Source: Lachnospiraceae bacterium (GTDB lineage: Bacteria > Bacillota > Clostridia > Lachnospirales > Lachnospiraceae). From it: a DNA stretch of 64,000 nt. Of the stretch, positions 1-9,214 are shown piece by piece; positions within the stretch are counted from its first letter, which is position 1; each line of letters opens with the position of its first letter. Both the position numbers and the translations under genes were made by a program. The stretch is from positions 62,001-126,000 of the forward strand of contig JALELZ010000002.1 in assembly GCA_022768465.1 (NCBI GenBank), written 5' to 3'. The notes beneath the pieces were generated by a model that saw only the letters and a program-made list of their open reading frames with translations, did not search any database and had not been told where the DNA came from.

Positions 1-407
1 GCTTTAAGCCCTACCAGATCAAGCAGCTCCATAGCCCTTTTTTCAGCATCTGCTTTGGATACTCCTGATATAGTCATAGGAAAGCATACGTTCTGAAGAC
101 ATGTCCTCTGCATCAAAAGATTGAAGCTCTGGAATATCATCGTAACATTTCTTCTGGCTTCTCTGAGCTCCTTTGGTGAAAGCTCAGTCATATGCTTGCC
201 ATCGACAATGACCTCACCTGAGGTCGGTCTTTCTAAAAGATTAATGCATCGAACAAGTGTGGATTTGCCGGCACCGGACAGTCCGATGATACCGAATATC
301 TCACCCTGACGGACTTCAAGATTGATATCGTCCAAAGCATTGAAGGCAGATCCACCTTCGCCGAAAGTTTTTGTCAGATGTTTTATCTGAATTATTGGTT
401 CGTTCAC
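1..407 (-). CDS. metN: Methionine ABC transporter ATP-binding protein MetN (5' part only)
   Basis: Read on the - strand, the first 135 codons of an ABC ATPase are present and the rest lies beyond the left edge. The GTG start at 407 has an AAGGAG site six bases upstream; the nearby ATG runs into a stop after one codon. Visible motifs are a Walker A of the form GLSGAGKST and a Q-loop MIFQSFNLL. The stretch VRCINLLERPTSGEV and the Q-loop context resemble MetN, the cytoplasmic ATPase of the D/L-methionine importer MetNIQ, more than glutamine-type ATPases. The signature, Walker B and C-terminal ACT-like domain are not in view, so another amino acid importer cannot be excluded. It has its own promoter and no riboswitch in its short leader. 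Confidence 0.75.
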   Translation of the reverse strand, partial: MNEPIIQIKHLTKTFGEGGSAFNALDDINLEVRQGEIFGIIGLSGAGKSTLVRCINLLERPTSGEVIVDGKHMTELSPKELREARRNVTMIFQSFNLLMQRTCLQNVCFPMTISGVSKADAEKRAMELLDLVGLK

Positions 408-467
408 TTCATACTCCTTAAACAGCGATTTACGTTTTTTATCAGGAAATACAACTGCTATTGACAG

Positions 468-496
468 ACTATATAATGAGTTAAAAGAAAAATCAA
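468..496 (-). promoter_or_regulatory. Promoter for metN
   Basis: On the - strand a -35 box TTGATT (496-491) and a -10 box TATAGT (473-468) are separated by exactly 17 bases. Transcription would start near 461 and give a leader of about 54 nt before the GTG. That is too short for an S-box riboswitch. Confidence 0.6.
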
Positions 497-611
497 TACC
501 TTTTTGCATTCTTATATAAAAACCCGAATATCGATTTTATCAGGAGATCATGATATTTCAAGGTCTTTTAAAACATTTTCTTACATTTATTTTATGGTTT
601 ATTGAACCTTA

Positions 612-640
612 TAGACAAACAAAATAGCTGAATATATAAT
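612..640 (+). promoter_or_regulatory. Promoter for the autolysin gene
   Basis: TAGACA (612-617) and TATAAT (635-640) are 17 bases apart, a good sigma-A type promoter. The expected start is near 647, leaving a leader of about 50 nt before the ATG at 700. Confidence 0.6.
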
Positions 641-656
641 TATTTGGACTTAGAAA

Positions 657-679
657 GCAGTATTAGTCTGCGCTTTTTT
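657..679 (+). terminator. Possible attenuator hairpin in the autolysin leader
   Basis: GCAG (657-660) can pair with CTGC (668-671) around a 7-nt loop, followed almost at once by six T (674-679). The stem is short and the T-run can also pair with the following A-run, so this is only a weak attenuator candidate. The rest of 408-699 holds the two divergent promoters and AT-rich sequence. Confidence 0.25.
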
Positions 680-699
680 CAAAAAAGAAAGTATATATA

Positions 700-2931
700 A
701 TGAAGAGAAACAGTTTAAAAATTAGAATATCAGCGGCATTAACAGCTTTTATTACCGCAGTTAATTTTGCTGCTCCGGCATTTACTGACATTAATGTTCC
801 GGGACAGCTCATTACCTATGCGGCAGAACAGGGATCAGTTAATACCGACAGACTTAATGTAAGATCCGGCCCGGGCACTTCATATGGGAAGGTGGCTACG
901 CTCGGAGCAGGAACAAAAGTAACAGTTAATTCAGAAACAACAGGAAATGACGGATATAAGTGGTATTCGATATCTTTCACCGGAGGAAGCGGCTATGCAA
1001 GATATGATTACATCACTAAGAATGCCACATACGCAGTTCAGAGTGCTGATTTTGAGAGCTATCTCAATGCGCAGGGCTTTCCTGAAAGCTATAAAAATGC
1101 CTTAAGAGGTCTTCACCAGAAATATCCTAACTGGGTATTTGAAGCTCAGCAGACAGGACTTGACTGGAACAATGTTGTCAGTGAGGAATCTAAGATAGGA
1201 CGCAACCTTGTTGCCAATACTTCTATTTCTTCCTGGAAGTCGCTCTCTGCAGGAGCTTTTGACTGGGCAAGCAACTATTGGCCGGGCTTTGACGGCGCGA
1301 CATGGGTTCAGGCATCACAGGATCTTATTTCTTATTATCTTGATCCGAGAAATTTTCTTACAGATCCTTATGTTTTTCAGTTTGAGATACAGAAATATGA
1401 CCCTTCTACACAGACAAAGGAAGGACTTAATTCTCTTATCAAGGGAACCTTCCTTGAAGGTGAGGCTATAGTTCCTGTTGCAGGAAGTGTTATAGAAGGC
1501 GGAACTGTTATTGAAGGAAGTACATATAATCCTTCTGCTGCAGGTTCAGTAAGCGGAAGCAGCAGCTCTTCCTCAGCTTCTTCATCCGGATCAGCTGTAA
1601 TCGGTCCGGGAGGTCCTGGTGCAAATGTTATAATCGGCAACGGAGTTGTTACAGGCTCAGGCAGCGGATCAAATGTTATAGGACCATATAAGATCGGAGA
1701 AATAGCAGATAAGCTAACAGGAGTTATAAATGCTTATGCCGGAACCTGGAAGCATACAGGAGATGCCGGAAGCTATGCCTGGTATTATGCAGATGACAAC
1801 GGTCAAAATTATAATGACGGCTGGCATTGGATAGACGGCAACAATGACGGTATAGCAGAATGCTACTACTTCTATCAGGACGGACGTATGGCAGCATCCA
1901 CTGTTGTCGACGGATATACAGTTGATGCCGATGGTAAGTGGCTTGGCGATGACGGTTCTATACAGACCAAAGCCGTAGAAAAGAAATCTCAGGGCGGAGA
2001 GCTCAAGAAGGTTCCTTATGCAGACATTATCATGTATGCAGCAAAAGAGTCCAACGTAAGTCCTTATGTTATAGCTTCTACGATCCTTCAGGAGCAGGGC
2101 AGCGGAAAGAGCTCACTTATATCGGGAACTAACGGCACCTATCCGGGCTACTATAATTTCTTTAATACCGGAGCATATGAGCATGACGGCATGACGGCAG
2201 TCACTGCAGGACTTAAATATGCCAAGGAAAAGGGCTGGAATACTATAGAAAAGTCCATCATCGGAGGCGCTGAGAATTACGGCATCAATTATGTAAACAA
2301 CGGACAGGATACATATTACCTTAAGAAGTTCAATGTACAGGGCAGCAATAAGTTTAACCATCAGTATATGACACATGTACTTGCAGCCGCTTCGGAGGGC
2401 GCAAAGGTGTCAAATGCCTACGGTACTGCCTTTAAGTCTACCGCGCTCAGGTTCAAGATCCCGGTATATTCCAATATGCCTGAATCCACAAGCCTGCCAT
2501 CGGGAGACGGTAATCCTAATAATAAGCTTTCTGCATTGACCGTTGAAGGATATACACTTACACCTACCTTCTCAATGGATACGACTGAATACAGCCTTAT
2601 CGTTGATGCAGGTCAGACATCGGTCAATGTTAATGCCAATACAATCGATTCACATGCAACGGCTTCAGGCACCGGCAATATTGCTCTTAACACAGGTCTC
2701 AATACATTGACAATAACTGTTAAGGCACAGAATGGTTCCGAACGAAACTATACTATCAATATCACCAGGAAGGAAGGCTCTTCCGGTGATAGCGGTACAT
2801 CAACAGTTCAGACCGAAGGACCGGGACAGATAATTGCGCCTTCCTCTAACAGCGGTAGTAATGTTATTATCAGCGGAGGCGTGCAGCAGTCGTCATCTTC
2901 AGCAGTTATAATCGGCCAGGCGCCGCAATAA
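700..2931 (+). CDS. Secreted SH3b/glucosaminidase-type autolysin with cadherin-like domain
   Basis: A 743-aa exported protein predicted to cleave N-acetylglucosaminyl bonds in peptidoglycan. In order: a signal peptide (about 1-41); a bacterial SH3 domain (about 46-110, LNVRSGPGTSYGKV); a first conserved block of the clostridial glucosaminidase family (about 120-250); a Gly/Ser-rich linker; two aromatic repeats resembling choline/cell-wall-binding repeats (about 345-415, WYYADDNG, YYFYQDGRM); the catalytic GH73-like block (about 435-590) with the candidate catalytic Glu in ILQEQGSG (E465); a cadherin-like beta-sandwich (about 610-690, TEYSLIV, NYTINITR); and a low-complexity tail. The linker and repeats split the enzyme family in two. 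The next gene begins 19 bases downstream and also has a cadherin-like domain, so the two are probably co-transcribed. Confidence 0.8.
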   Translation: MKRNSLKIRISAALTAFITAVNFAAPAFTDINVPGQLITYAAEQGSVNTDRLNVRSGPGTSYGKVATLGAGTKVTVNSETTGNDGYKWYSISFTGGSGYARYDYITKNATYAVQSADFESYLNAQGFPESYKNALRGLHQKYPNWVFEAQQTGLDWNNVVSEESKIGRNLVANTSISSWKSLSAGAFDWASNYWPGFDGATWVQASQDLISYYLDPRNFLTDPYVFQFEIQKYDPSTQTKEGLNSLIKGTFLEGEAIVPVAGSVIEGGTVIEGSTYNPSAAGSVSGSSSSSSASSSGSAVIGPGGPGANVIIGNGVVTGSGSGSNVIGPYKIGEIADKLTGVINAYAGTWKHTGDAGSYAWYYADDNGQNYNDGWHWIDGNNDGIAECYYFYQDGRMAASTVVDGYTVDADGKWLGDDGSIQTKAVEKKSQGGELKKVPYADIIMYAAKESNVSPYVIASTILQEQGSGKSSLISGTNGTYPGYYNFFNTGAYEHDGMTAVTAGLKYAKEKGWNTIEKSIIGGAENYGINYVNNGQDTYYLKKFNVQGSNKFNHQYMTHVLAAASEGAKVSNAYGTAFKSTALRFKIPVYSNMPESTSLPSGDGNPNNKLSALTVEGYTLTPTFSMDTTEYSLIVDAGQTSVNVNANTIDSHATASGTGNIALNTGLNTLTITVKAQNGSERNYTINITRKEGSSGDSGTSTVQTEGPGQIIAPSSNSGSNVIISGGVQQSSSSAVIIGQAPQ

Positions 2932-2950
2932 ATAAAATTGGGAGAAAGCA

Positions 2951-4471
2951 ATGTCAATGCATTATCGAAAAAACTTTATAAAAACTGCGGCAGCGACACT
3001 TATAATGTCACTTATTCTGTCATTTGCCGCATTTGCAGCTGAGGGAAAAATCAATTTCTCGGATCCTAATGTTACAGTAGGCGATGAGGTCAATGTAACA
3101 ATGAAGATATCGGCTGACGAAGGAACAGCTTTAGGAAATGCAAATGTAGTACTTACATATCCTTCCGAAAAGCTTGAGTTTATTTCCGGAACTGATTCTG
3201 ACGGAGGAGCCGGGGCGGTTAGAGTTCACGGCGCATCAAACGGCAGCGGAACAGCACTTCTTGAATATAACCTTAAGTTCAAGACTCTTTCAGCAGGAAC
3301 AGCTTCTGTCGGTATCGACAGCTATGAGGTGTATGATACCTCTGATAAGGCTGTGAATATAACACACAAAGGAAGCTCAAGCATTACTATAAATGCAGGA
3401 AGCGATGCATCAGGAAACAGCATGCTTGGTACTCTTGATGTCTATCCGGGAGAGCTTTCACCGGCATTTTCAGCTGATACAGACACTTATTCAGTAACCG
3501 TAGGAAGCGGAGTTGAAAAGCTTACTATCAATGCCATTCCTTCAGATTCTTCAGCAGCTGTATCTATAAGCAATAATGAGAATCTTCCTATGGGAGACTC
3601 TGCAGTTACAATAACAGTCAATGCAGCGGACGGAAGCAGCTCAAAGACCTATACAATTAATGTTTCCAAGGTTGAGGGCGGTCCTGAGAATACAATAAGC
3701 GAGACAGGAGCTCAGGCAGTAGAAGGCGTCCAGCTTTCATCAAAGGGTAAGACTATAACCATTATGACTCCGGGTGAGGATGTTCAGATACCTGAAGGCT
3801 TCAGACAGGGAACGATCAAGATCGACGACCAGAAAGTCCAGGGATGGGTATGGGGTGCCGATGAGGATCCTCAGTACTGTGTTGTTTATGGTATGAATGA
3901 TAAGGGTGAGGTCAACTTCTACAGATATGATATGGTAGAAAAGACTATTCAGAGATATTTCGAGGACCCTATTGCTGCGGGCTCAGTAAGCGGTGCAGAA
4001 TATAATGCAGCAGTATCTGAGAAGGATGCGGCAGTTAACAGCAGTAATTTCAGATTCATCATTATCTGCGTACTTGCTACAATATCATTCATTCTTCTTA
4101 TGGGTGTTATATATCTCGGAACAAAGCTCAAAACCATGGGCAGAGGCCGCAGTAATTCGCTCAGAGCATCACAGGAAAGAGCAAAGAAGAGAAGGAGCAC
4201 CATAGAGGAGGCTGTAGAAAAGAAGCAGACAGAAACTCTTGAGGATGACAAAGAGCTCTTAAAGCATGACTTCGATGGTGAAAGCATGCAGGATGAAACA
4301 TCAGAGCCTGTAGATGAAACTCAGGTAATAAGAAGACCTGAGCGTAAGCGCAGAGCAAGACGCATACCTGTAAATGAAGCTGATTTCAAAGATGGATCTG
4401 TAAATGAAGAGCCTTCTGATGACAACGCCTCTAACGAAGATAAGGAAGATATCGAGGATCTTGATATTTAA
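2951..4471 (+). CDS. Membrane-anchored cohesin-like/cadherin-like surface protein
   Basis: A 506-aa protein with a GGAGA site before the ATG. Residues 1-29 look like a signal peptide. Residues about 31-150 resemble a cohesin-type beta-sandwich (DEVNVTMKIS, NANVVLTYPSEKLEF), a fold that in cellulosomes binds dockerins. Residues about 155-245 are a cadherin-like domain (DTYSVTV, KTYTINV). After a further extracellular segment comes one transmembrane helix (about 367-389) and a basic then strongly acidic cytoplasmic tail (390-506). There is no LPXTG motif; anchoring is by the helix. The pairing with the upstream autolysin suggests a joint role at the wall. No dockerin partner is visible, so cohesin function is only a fold-level guess. 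Confidence 0.65.
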   Translation: MSMHYRKNFIKTAAATLIMSLILSFAAFAAEGKINFSDPNVTVGDEVNVTMKISADEGTALGNANVVLTYPSEKLEFISGTDSDGGAGAVRVHGASNGSGTALLEYNLKFKTLSAGTASVGIDSYEVYDTSDKAVNITHKGSSSITINAGSDASGNSMLGTLDVYPGELSPAFSADTDTYSVTVGSGVEKLTINAIPSDSSAAVSISNNENLPMGDSAVTITVNAADGSSSKTYTINVSKVEGGPENTISETGAQAVEGVQLSSKGKTITIMTPGEDVQIPEGFRQGTIKIDDQKVQGWVWGADEDPQYCVVYGMNDKGEVNFYRYDMVEKTIQRYFEDPIAAGSVSGAEYNAAVSEKDAAVNSSNFRFIIICVLATISFILLMGVIYLGTKLKTMGRGRSNSLRASQERAKKRRSTIEEAVEKKQTETLEDDKELLKHDFDGESMQDETSEPVDETQVIRRPERKRRARRIPVNEADFKDGSVNEEPSDDNASNEDKEDIEDLDI

Positions 4472-4500
4472 TAAAAATGTATTAATTTAATAGCTCAGGG

Positions 4501-4525
4501 AAGCTGCCGTATACGGCGGCTTCTT
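4501..4525 (+). terminator. Intrinsic terminator-like hairpin before clpC
   Basis: AAGCTGCCG (4501-4509) pairs with CGGCGGCTT (4514-4522), with one wobble, around a TATA loop. Only a short T-rich tail (CTTTG) follows, so termination may be partial. It separates the surface-protein pair from clpC. Confidence 0.5.
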
Positions 4526-4550
4526 TGCGCGTAATCAGATATGGATAAAA

Positions 4551-7007
4551 ATGATGCGATTTACTAATAAAGCCGAACAGGCATTAAAAAACGCAGCTTT
4601 ATTTTCAAAAGAGCTGCATCACAGCTACATAGGTTCTGAGCACATTCTTATTGGATTGCTGAGGGAAGGAACAGGAGTTGCGGCGTGTGTTCTCACTGAA
4701 GCTCATCTTGAAGAAAACGCAGTAGTTTCACTTATAGATAAATTTGTTTCAGGAGGCTCAAAGCTTCTCACTGCAGATAAAGGCGGCTATACTCCGTCTG
4801 CTCAAAGCATATTGGAGCAGAGCAAAGAGGAAGCCGAGAAACTTAGCTCTGACAGCATAGGTACAGAACATCTGCTCATAGCTATTCTTAAGAACAGCGA
4901 CTGCATTGCTACAAGGATACTTAATACGCTTGGTATCAGTATTCAAAAGCTCTATAACGATATTATTAATATTATCGGGGAAGATCTGCCGGATCAGAGA
5001 CAGGATACAGAATCACAGGGACTTAGCCGTACTTCGGATATTCCTACGCTTTTACAGTATTCCAGAGATCTTACAGAGCTTGCTTATGAAGGACTTTTGG
5101 ATCCTGTCATCGGCAGAGAAGATGAGATAATGAGAGTTATTCAGATACTCTCAAGAAGAACAAAGAATAATCCTTGCCTTATAGGTGAACCTGGTGTCGG
5201 AAAGACTGCTATAGTCGAAGGCATTGCCCAGCTTATTGTAAGTCATGAGGTGCCGGATTCAATCAGAGGCAAAAGACTTCTTTCGCTTGATATAGGCTCA
5301 ATGGTTGCTGGCTCAAAGTACAGAGGTGAGTTTGAGGAGAGGATCAAGAAGGTTATTTATGAGGCGCAGAGCTCCGGTAATGTGCTGCTCTTTATTGATG
5401 AGCTGCATACTATTATAGGTGCCGGGGGAGCAGAGGGATCTCTCGATGCTGCAAATATCCTAAAGCCTGCTTTAAGCCGAGGTGAGCTGCAGATAATCGG
5501 CGCCACAACTACAGAGGAATACAGAAAGCACATTGAAAAGGATGCTGCACTGGAGCGTCGTTTCCAGCCGGTCACTGTTGAAGAACCGAGCGAGGCTGAA
5601 GCAATAGATATTCTCAGCGGAATCAGATATAAGTATGAGGATCACCACGGATTGACTATTTCTGATGAGGCGATAGAAGCTGCCGTCAGAATGAGTATGC
5701 GTTACATTAATGACAGATGTCTTCCGGATAAGGCAATCGACCTTATAGATGAGGCGGCTTCAAGACTTAAATTGGTATCTGTAAAAGAGCCGGATTCTAT
5801 AAAGCAGGCTGAGGCAAAGCTGAGAGTTATGGCGATAAAGAAGGAAAACCTTATTCTCAGAGAGGACTTTGAAGGCGCATCAGATATCGCCAAAAAGGAA
5901 AAACGCCTCAAAAAAAGACTTGAAAAGCTTAATGCAGAATGGAATGATCAGAAGAAAAACTCCGGACTTGTCGTTACAGAAAATGATATTGCCGAGGTTG
6001 TAAACAGCTGGACAAAGATACCTGTAAGTCGTCTTAATGAGAAGGAAGCTGAGCGCATCAGACATCTTGGTGAAACTCTTCATGAAAGGATCGTTTCTCA
6101 GGATGATGCAGTTACAGCTGTTGCGAAGGCCATAAAGAGAGGCCGTGCGGGAATCAAGAGTCCTAAGAGACCTATGGGATCATTCTTATTCTTAGGACCT
6201 ACGGGTGTCGGTAAGACAGAGCTTTCAAAGGCACTTGCTGAGTGTGTATTCGGTTCAGAGGATTCGCTTATCAGAGTCGATATGTCAGAGTATATGGAAA
6301 AGCACAGTGTTTCCAAGCTTATAGGATCACCTCCGGGATATGTTGGCTTTGACGAGGGCGGACAGCTCTCAGAGAAGGTAAGGAGAGCACCTTATTCAGT
6401 CGTACTTTTTGATGAGATAGAGAAGGCACATCCTGATGTGTTCAACATTCTTCTGCAGGTTCTGGATGACGGTTATATAACCGATTCACAGGGACGCAAG
6501 GCTGATTTTAAGAATACAATTATAATCATGACCTCAAATGCAGGCGCAGAGAATATCATTGCGCCGAAGGTCATGGGCTTTGCCTCCGGTCAGGATACTG
6601 ATCGTGACTATAACCTTATGAAGGATAAGGTCATGGAAGAGGTAAGAAGAATATTTAAACCTGAATTCCTCAACAGACTTGACGATATCATTGTATTCAG
6701 ACAGCTGACAAAGGAAAATATGCTCAGTATTGCTGATATCCTGCTTGCAGAGTTTGCCGGAAGAGTATACAAAGAGAAAAATATCAAGATTGACTTTACA
6801 GTTGCTGCAAGAGATGTTCTTATAAATAAGGGATATGACGAAAAGTACGGTGCCAGACCGCTTAGAAGAGCTATACAGACAATGATCGAAGACACCATGG
6901 CTGATGACATTCTTGACGGAACCATCAAGGAAAAGGATAAGGTCATAGTTGATGCTGACGGCACAGATAAGCTTGTTATTATAAAAAAAGGAAGAACGGG
7001 AAGATAA
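4551..7007 (+). CDS. clpC: AAA+ chaperone ClpC, ATPase of the Clp protease
   Basis: At 818 aa this is full-length ClpC, the unfoldase that feeds proteins to ClpP in the cytoplasm. Two Clp_N repeats occupy about 1-140. The first AAA+ module has Walker [10 protein letters not shown] (about 212) and Walker B LLFIDE (about 280). A coiled, lysine-rich M/UVR-like segment lies at about 425-470. The second AAA+ module has GPTGVGKTE (about 550) and [13 protein letters not shown]. The start is the first of two tandem ATG codons; no strong Shine-Dalgarno is seen. The usual ctsR-mcsA-mcsB genes do not precede it, so the CtsR control typical of Bacillus is not evident. radA begins one base after the stop, so the two genes are translationally linked. 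Confidence 0.95.
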   Translation: MMRFTNKAEQALKNAALFSKELHHSYIGSEHILIGLLREGTGVAACVLTEAHLEENAVVSLIDKFVSGGSKLLTADKGGYTPSAQSILEQSKEEAEKLSSDSIGTEHLLIAILKNSDCIATRILNTLGISIQKLYNDIINIIGEDLPDQRQDTESQGLSRTSDIPTLLQYSRDLTELAYEGLLDPVIGREDEIMRVIQILSRRTKNNPCLIGEPGVGKTAIVEGIAQLIVSHEVPDSIRGKRLLSLDIGSMVAGSKYRGEFEERIKKVIYEAQSSGNVLLFIDELHTIIGAGGAEGSLDAANILKPALSRGELQIIGATTTEEYRKHIEKDAALERRFQPVTVEEPSEAEAIDILSGIRYKYEDHHGLTISDEAIEAAVRMSMRYINDRCLPDKAIDLIDEAASRLKLVSVKEPDSIKQAEAKLRVMAIKKENLILREDFEGASDIAKKEKRLKKRLEKLNAEWNDQKKNSGLVVTENDIAEVVNSWTKIPVSRLNEKEAERIRHLGETLHERIVSQDDAVTAVAKAIKRGRAGIKSPKRPMGSFLFLGPTGVGKTELSKALAECVFGSEDSLIRVDMSEYMEKHSVSKLIGSPPGYVGFDEGGQLSEKVRRAPYSVVLFDEIEKAHPDVFNILLQVLDDGYITDSQGRKADFKNTIIIMTSNAGAENIIAPKVMGFASGQDTDRDYNLMKDKVMEEVRRIFKPEFLNRLDDIIVFRQLTKENMLSIADILLAEFAGRVYKEKNIKIDFTVAARDVLINKGYDEKYGARPLRRAIQTMIEDTMADDILDGTIKEKDKVIVDADGTDKLVIIKKGRTGR

Positions 7008-7008
7008 A

Positions 7009-8379
7009 TTGTCATTAAAGTCTAAAACTGAATCAGTGTTTTTTTGCTCGTCCTGCGGATATGAATCAAAAAAATGGATGGGGCAGTGTCCCGCATGCGG
7101 AGAATGGAATACATTTTCTGAAGAAGCGGTAGCGCGTGTCTCATCCAAAGCTTCCGTCGGCGCTGCTGCGCGCGGAAATGTCAAAGCTGTTTCTTTATCT
7201 GAAATACAGTCAGATGAAGAAATCAGAATGGATACAGGCTTTACCGAGTTATCAAGAGTGCTCGGAGGCGGTATAGTTCCGGGAAGTCTCATTCTTGTCG
7301 GAGGAGATCCGGGAATAGGTAAATCCACTCTTCTTTTGCAGACTGCAGCCAATATGACTGCAGCCGGTAAAAAGGTTATCTATATATCCGGAGAAGAGAG
7401 CCTTCGTCAGATCAAGCTTCGTGCCGACAGAGTGGGAAGCATTTCGGATGGGCTTAAGTTTATGTCGGAAACAAATATAGATCTGATCACTGAGGTGCTT
7501 GAAAGGGAAAAGCCTGATTTAGCGGTAATAGATTCTGTACAGACTATGTACACAAGTGAGGCACAGTCTGTCCCGGGAAGCGTGACACAGGTTAGAGAAT
7601 GTGCACAGCGTATGATGATGTGTGCCAAAACCAATGAGATTGCATGCTTTTTGGTGGGGCATGTCACCAAAGAAGGAACCGTTGCCGGTCCTAGAGTTTT
7701 AGAGCATATAGTTGATACTGTGCTTCAGTTTGAGTCCGGAGATCAATTCGGTTACAGACTCTTAAGAAGCGCCAAGAACCGATTCGGCTCAACTAATGAG
7801 ATAGGCGTTTTTGAAATGTCTTCAGAAGGACTTAAAGAAGTCAAGAACCCGTCAGAATATTTGCTTGAAGGAAGACCTAAAAATGCAACCGGAGCAGTAG
7901 TTACCTGTCTTATTGAGGGAAGCCGTCCAATGCTCATGGAGGTTCAGGGACTTGCAGCGGAAACACAGTACGGACTTGCAAGACGCCAGGCAAACGGCAT
8001 CGATTACAATAGGTTTACGATGCTTTTAGCAGTGCTTTCAAAAAGATGCGGGCTTAACTTAAGCAATATTGATGCTTATGTTAATATCGCAGGCGGTATG
8101 AAGGTGACTCAGCCATCAGCTGATCTTGCAGTCGTAGCTTCAGTGATATCATCCTTTAAAAACATTGCTGTAGCAGAAGATACTGTTATCTTCGGAGAAG
8201 TAGGATTATCCGGAGAGGTTCGTTCTGTCCCGCAGGTTAATGAACGTATAAAGGAGGCTGTTAAGCTTGGCTTTAAACGCGTTATATTACCAAAGGTCAA
8301 TCTTAAGGGCTTGAAAAAATATGACGGTATTGAGCTTTGCGGAATAAACTTTATTTCTGAGCTTTTTGCTTTGCTGTGA
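7009..8379 (+). CDS. radA: DNA repair/recombination protein RadA (Sms)
   Basis: A 456-aa RadA, a RecA-like branch-migration ATPase in homologous recombination. The C4 zinc finger is complete (C13, C16, C27, C30). Walker A GGDPGIGKS begins at residue 98. The RadA-specific KNRFGSTNE motif and the C-terminal Lon-like domain (VNIAGGMKVTQPSADLAV) are present. The start is a TTG one base after the clpC stop, with a GGGAAG site inside the end of clpC; the clpC-radA pair is common in Firmicutes. No terminator is obvious downstream. The 92 bases before the next gene are AT-rich and may hold a weak promoter (TTTACA near 8420). Confidence 0.95.
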   Translation: MSLKSKTESVFFCSSCGYESKKWMGQCPACGEWNTFSEEAVARVSSKASVGAAARGNVKAVSLSEIQSDEEIRMDTGFTELSRVLGGGIVPGSLILVGGDPGIGKSTLLLQTAANMTAAGKKVIYISGEESLRQIKLRADRVGSISDGLKFMSETNIDLITEVLEREKPDLAVIDSVQTMYTSEAQSVPGSVTQVRECAQRMMMCAKTNEIACFLVGHVTKEGTVAGPRVLEHIVDTVLQFESGDQFGYRLLRSAKNRFGSTNEIGVFEMSSEGLKEVKNPSEYLLEGRPKNATGAVVTCLIEGSRPMLMEVQGLAAETQYGLARRQANGIDYNRFTMLLAVLSKRCGLNLSNIDAYVNIAGGMKVTQPSADLAVVASVISSFKNIAVAEDTVIFGEVGLSGEVRSVPQVNERIKEAVKLGFKRVILPKVNLKGLKKYDGIELCGINFISELFALL

Positions 8380-8471
8380 GCGTTTAATGGCTTTATTTGC
8401 TGATTTTAATATTTGTGTTTTTTACAAACTGATGCAGCGTTTTATTATATTTTAGTATTAAAGGATATATT

Positions 8472-8978
8472 ATGGCTGAAAAATTAATTTCATTTTTTAT
8501 GTCGATTTTTGCCGGTAAGATAGATTCCGGAATATTGTGTTTTATAATATCACTTTTTCCTATTTTGGAGCTTAGGGGAGGTCTTTTGGCAGCATCACCG
8601 GCGTTTCTGGACGTCCCGCTTGTCCACGCCCTTCCGTTATGTATAATCGGAAATCTTCTTCCTATTCCTTTTGTTCTTTTGCTTATAGAAAAGATCATAA
8701 TTCTGCTAGAAAAGGGAAAGCATACCGGCAGTATAGCCGGCTGGCTCAGAGCGAAGGTGGATAAAAATAAAGCTCAGATAGAAAAATATGGCTTCTGGGG
8801 ACTTGTGCTGTTTGTAGGAATTCCTCTTCCGGGTACCGGAGCATGGACAGGAAGTCTGGTTGCGGCTTTACTTCATATGTCATTTAAAAAGTCCTTTGCG
8901 GCATGTGTTCTTGGAGTACTTATGGCTTCTCTTATCATGTGTATCGTTTCATACGGAATTTTAGGATTTTTTGCATAA
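8472..8978 (+). CDS. Small integral membrane protein, COG2426/small multidrug export family
   Basis: A 168-aa hydrophobic protein with about four to five membrane helices and an AAAGGA site before the ATG. The motifs LFPILELRGG near the N-terminus and GIPLPGTGAWTGSL in the second half match the family called putative small multidrug export protein. That name rests on limited evidence; the paired re-entrant GxxPLPGTG motifs resemble DedA-like proteins, so lipid or ion transport is also possible. It is followed directly by the tRNA-Trp promoter. Confidence 0.75.
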   Translation: MAEKLISFFMSIFAGKIDSGILCFIISLFPILELRGGLLAASPAFLDVPLVHALPLCIIGNLLPIPFVLLLIEKIIILLEKGKHTGSIAGWLRAKVDKNKAQIEKYGFWGLVLFVGIPLPGTGAWTGSLVAALLHMSFKKSFAACVLGVLMASLIMCIVSYGILGFFA

Positions 8979-8983
8979 TGTGC

Positions 8984-9012
8984 TTGCATTTATCCGATTT
9001 ACATGTTAATAT
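8984..9012 (+). promoter_or_regulatory. Promoter for tRNA-Trp (and probably metK)
   Basis: TTGCAT (8984-8989) and TAATAT (9007-9012) with a 17-base spacer; expected start near 9019. No terminator lies between the tRNA and the riboswitch 12 bases beyond it, and there is no room for a second promoter, so transcription probably continues into the metK leader. Confidence 0.65.
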
Positions 9013-9029
9013 TTAGAAGCTTTGAGTTT

Positions 9030-9100
9030 AGGGGTATCTTCCAATGGTAGGATAGCGGTCTCCAAAACCGTCAATCTGGGTTCGAATCCTAGTGCCCCTG
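9030..9100 (+). tRNA. tRNA-Trp (CCA anticodon)
   Basis: The acceptor arms AGGGGTA (9030-9036) and TGCCCCT (9093-9099) pair with one wobble, with G as discriminator at 9100. The D arm contains AATGGTAGGAT. The anticodon loop CTCCAAA gives anticodon CCA. The T arm holds GGTTCGAATCC. The terminal CCA is not encoded, so maturation would use RNase Z-type cleavage and CCA addition. Confidence 0.95.
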
Positions 9101-9111
9101 TAATTTTATAA

Positions 9112-9214
9112 GACCTATAAAGAGTGCGTGAGAGACAAGCTCAGTGACCGCACAGCAACCTGCAGTAAGCAAGGTGCTAAAGCTTGACCGATGGGTGATA
9201 TACATCAGTTTCAT
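9112..9214 (+). ncRNA. SAM riboswitch (SAM-I superfamily) controlling metK
   Basis: The S-box core is recognisable: GAGAGACAAGC, then AGCAACC, then AAGGTGCTAA and GCTTGACCGATG. ACCTAT (9113-9118) can pair with ATGGGT (9191-9196) as P1, and CAAGC with GCTTG as part of P2. The spacing differs from classic SAM-I, so it could be a SAM-I/IV variant. A strong terminator follows at once and metK is the next gene, which fits an OFF switch that lowers SAM synthetase expression when SAM is abundant. Confidence 0.85.

Noticed and set aside
461-466. TTGACA on the + strand as a -35 box
   Set aside because: The nearest TATAAT-like sequence is only five bases away. The region is better explained by the - strand metN promoter whose boxes overlap it.
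6534-7352. A 272-codon open frame on the - strand across the clpC-radA junction
   Set aside because: It is antisense to two strongly conserved genes and has no plausible start context or recognisable motif.
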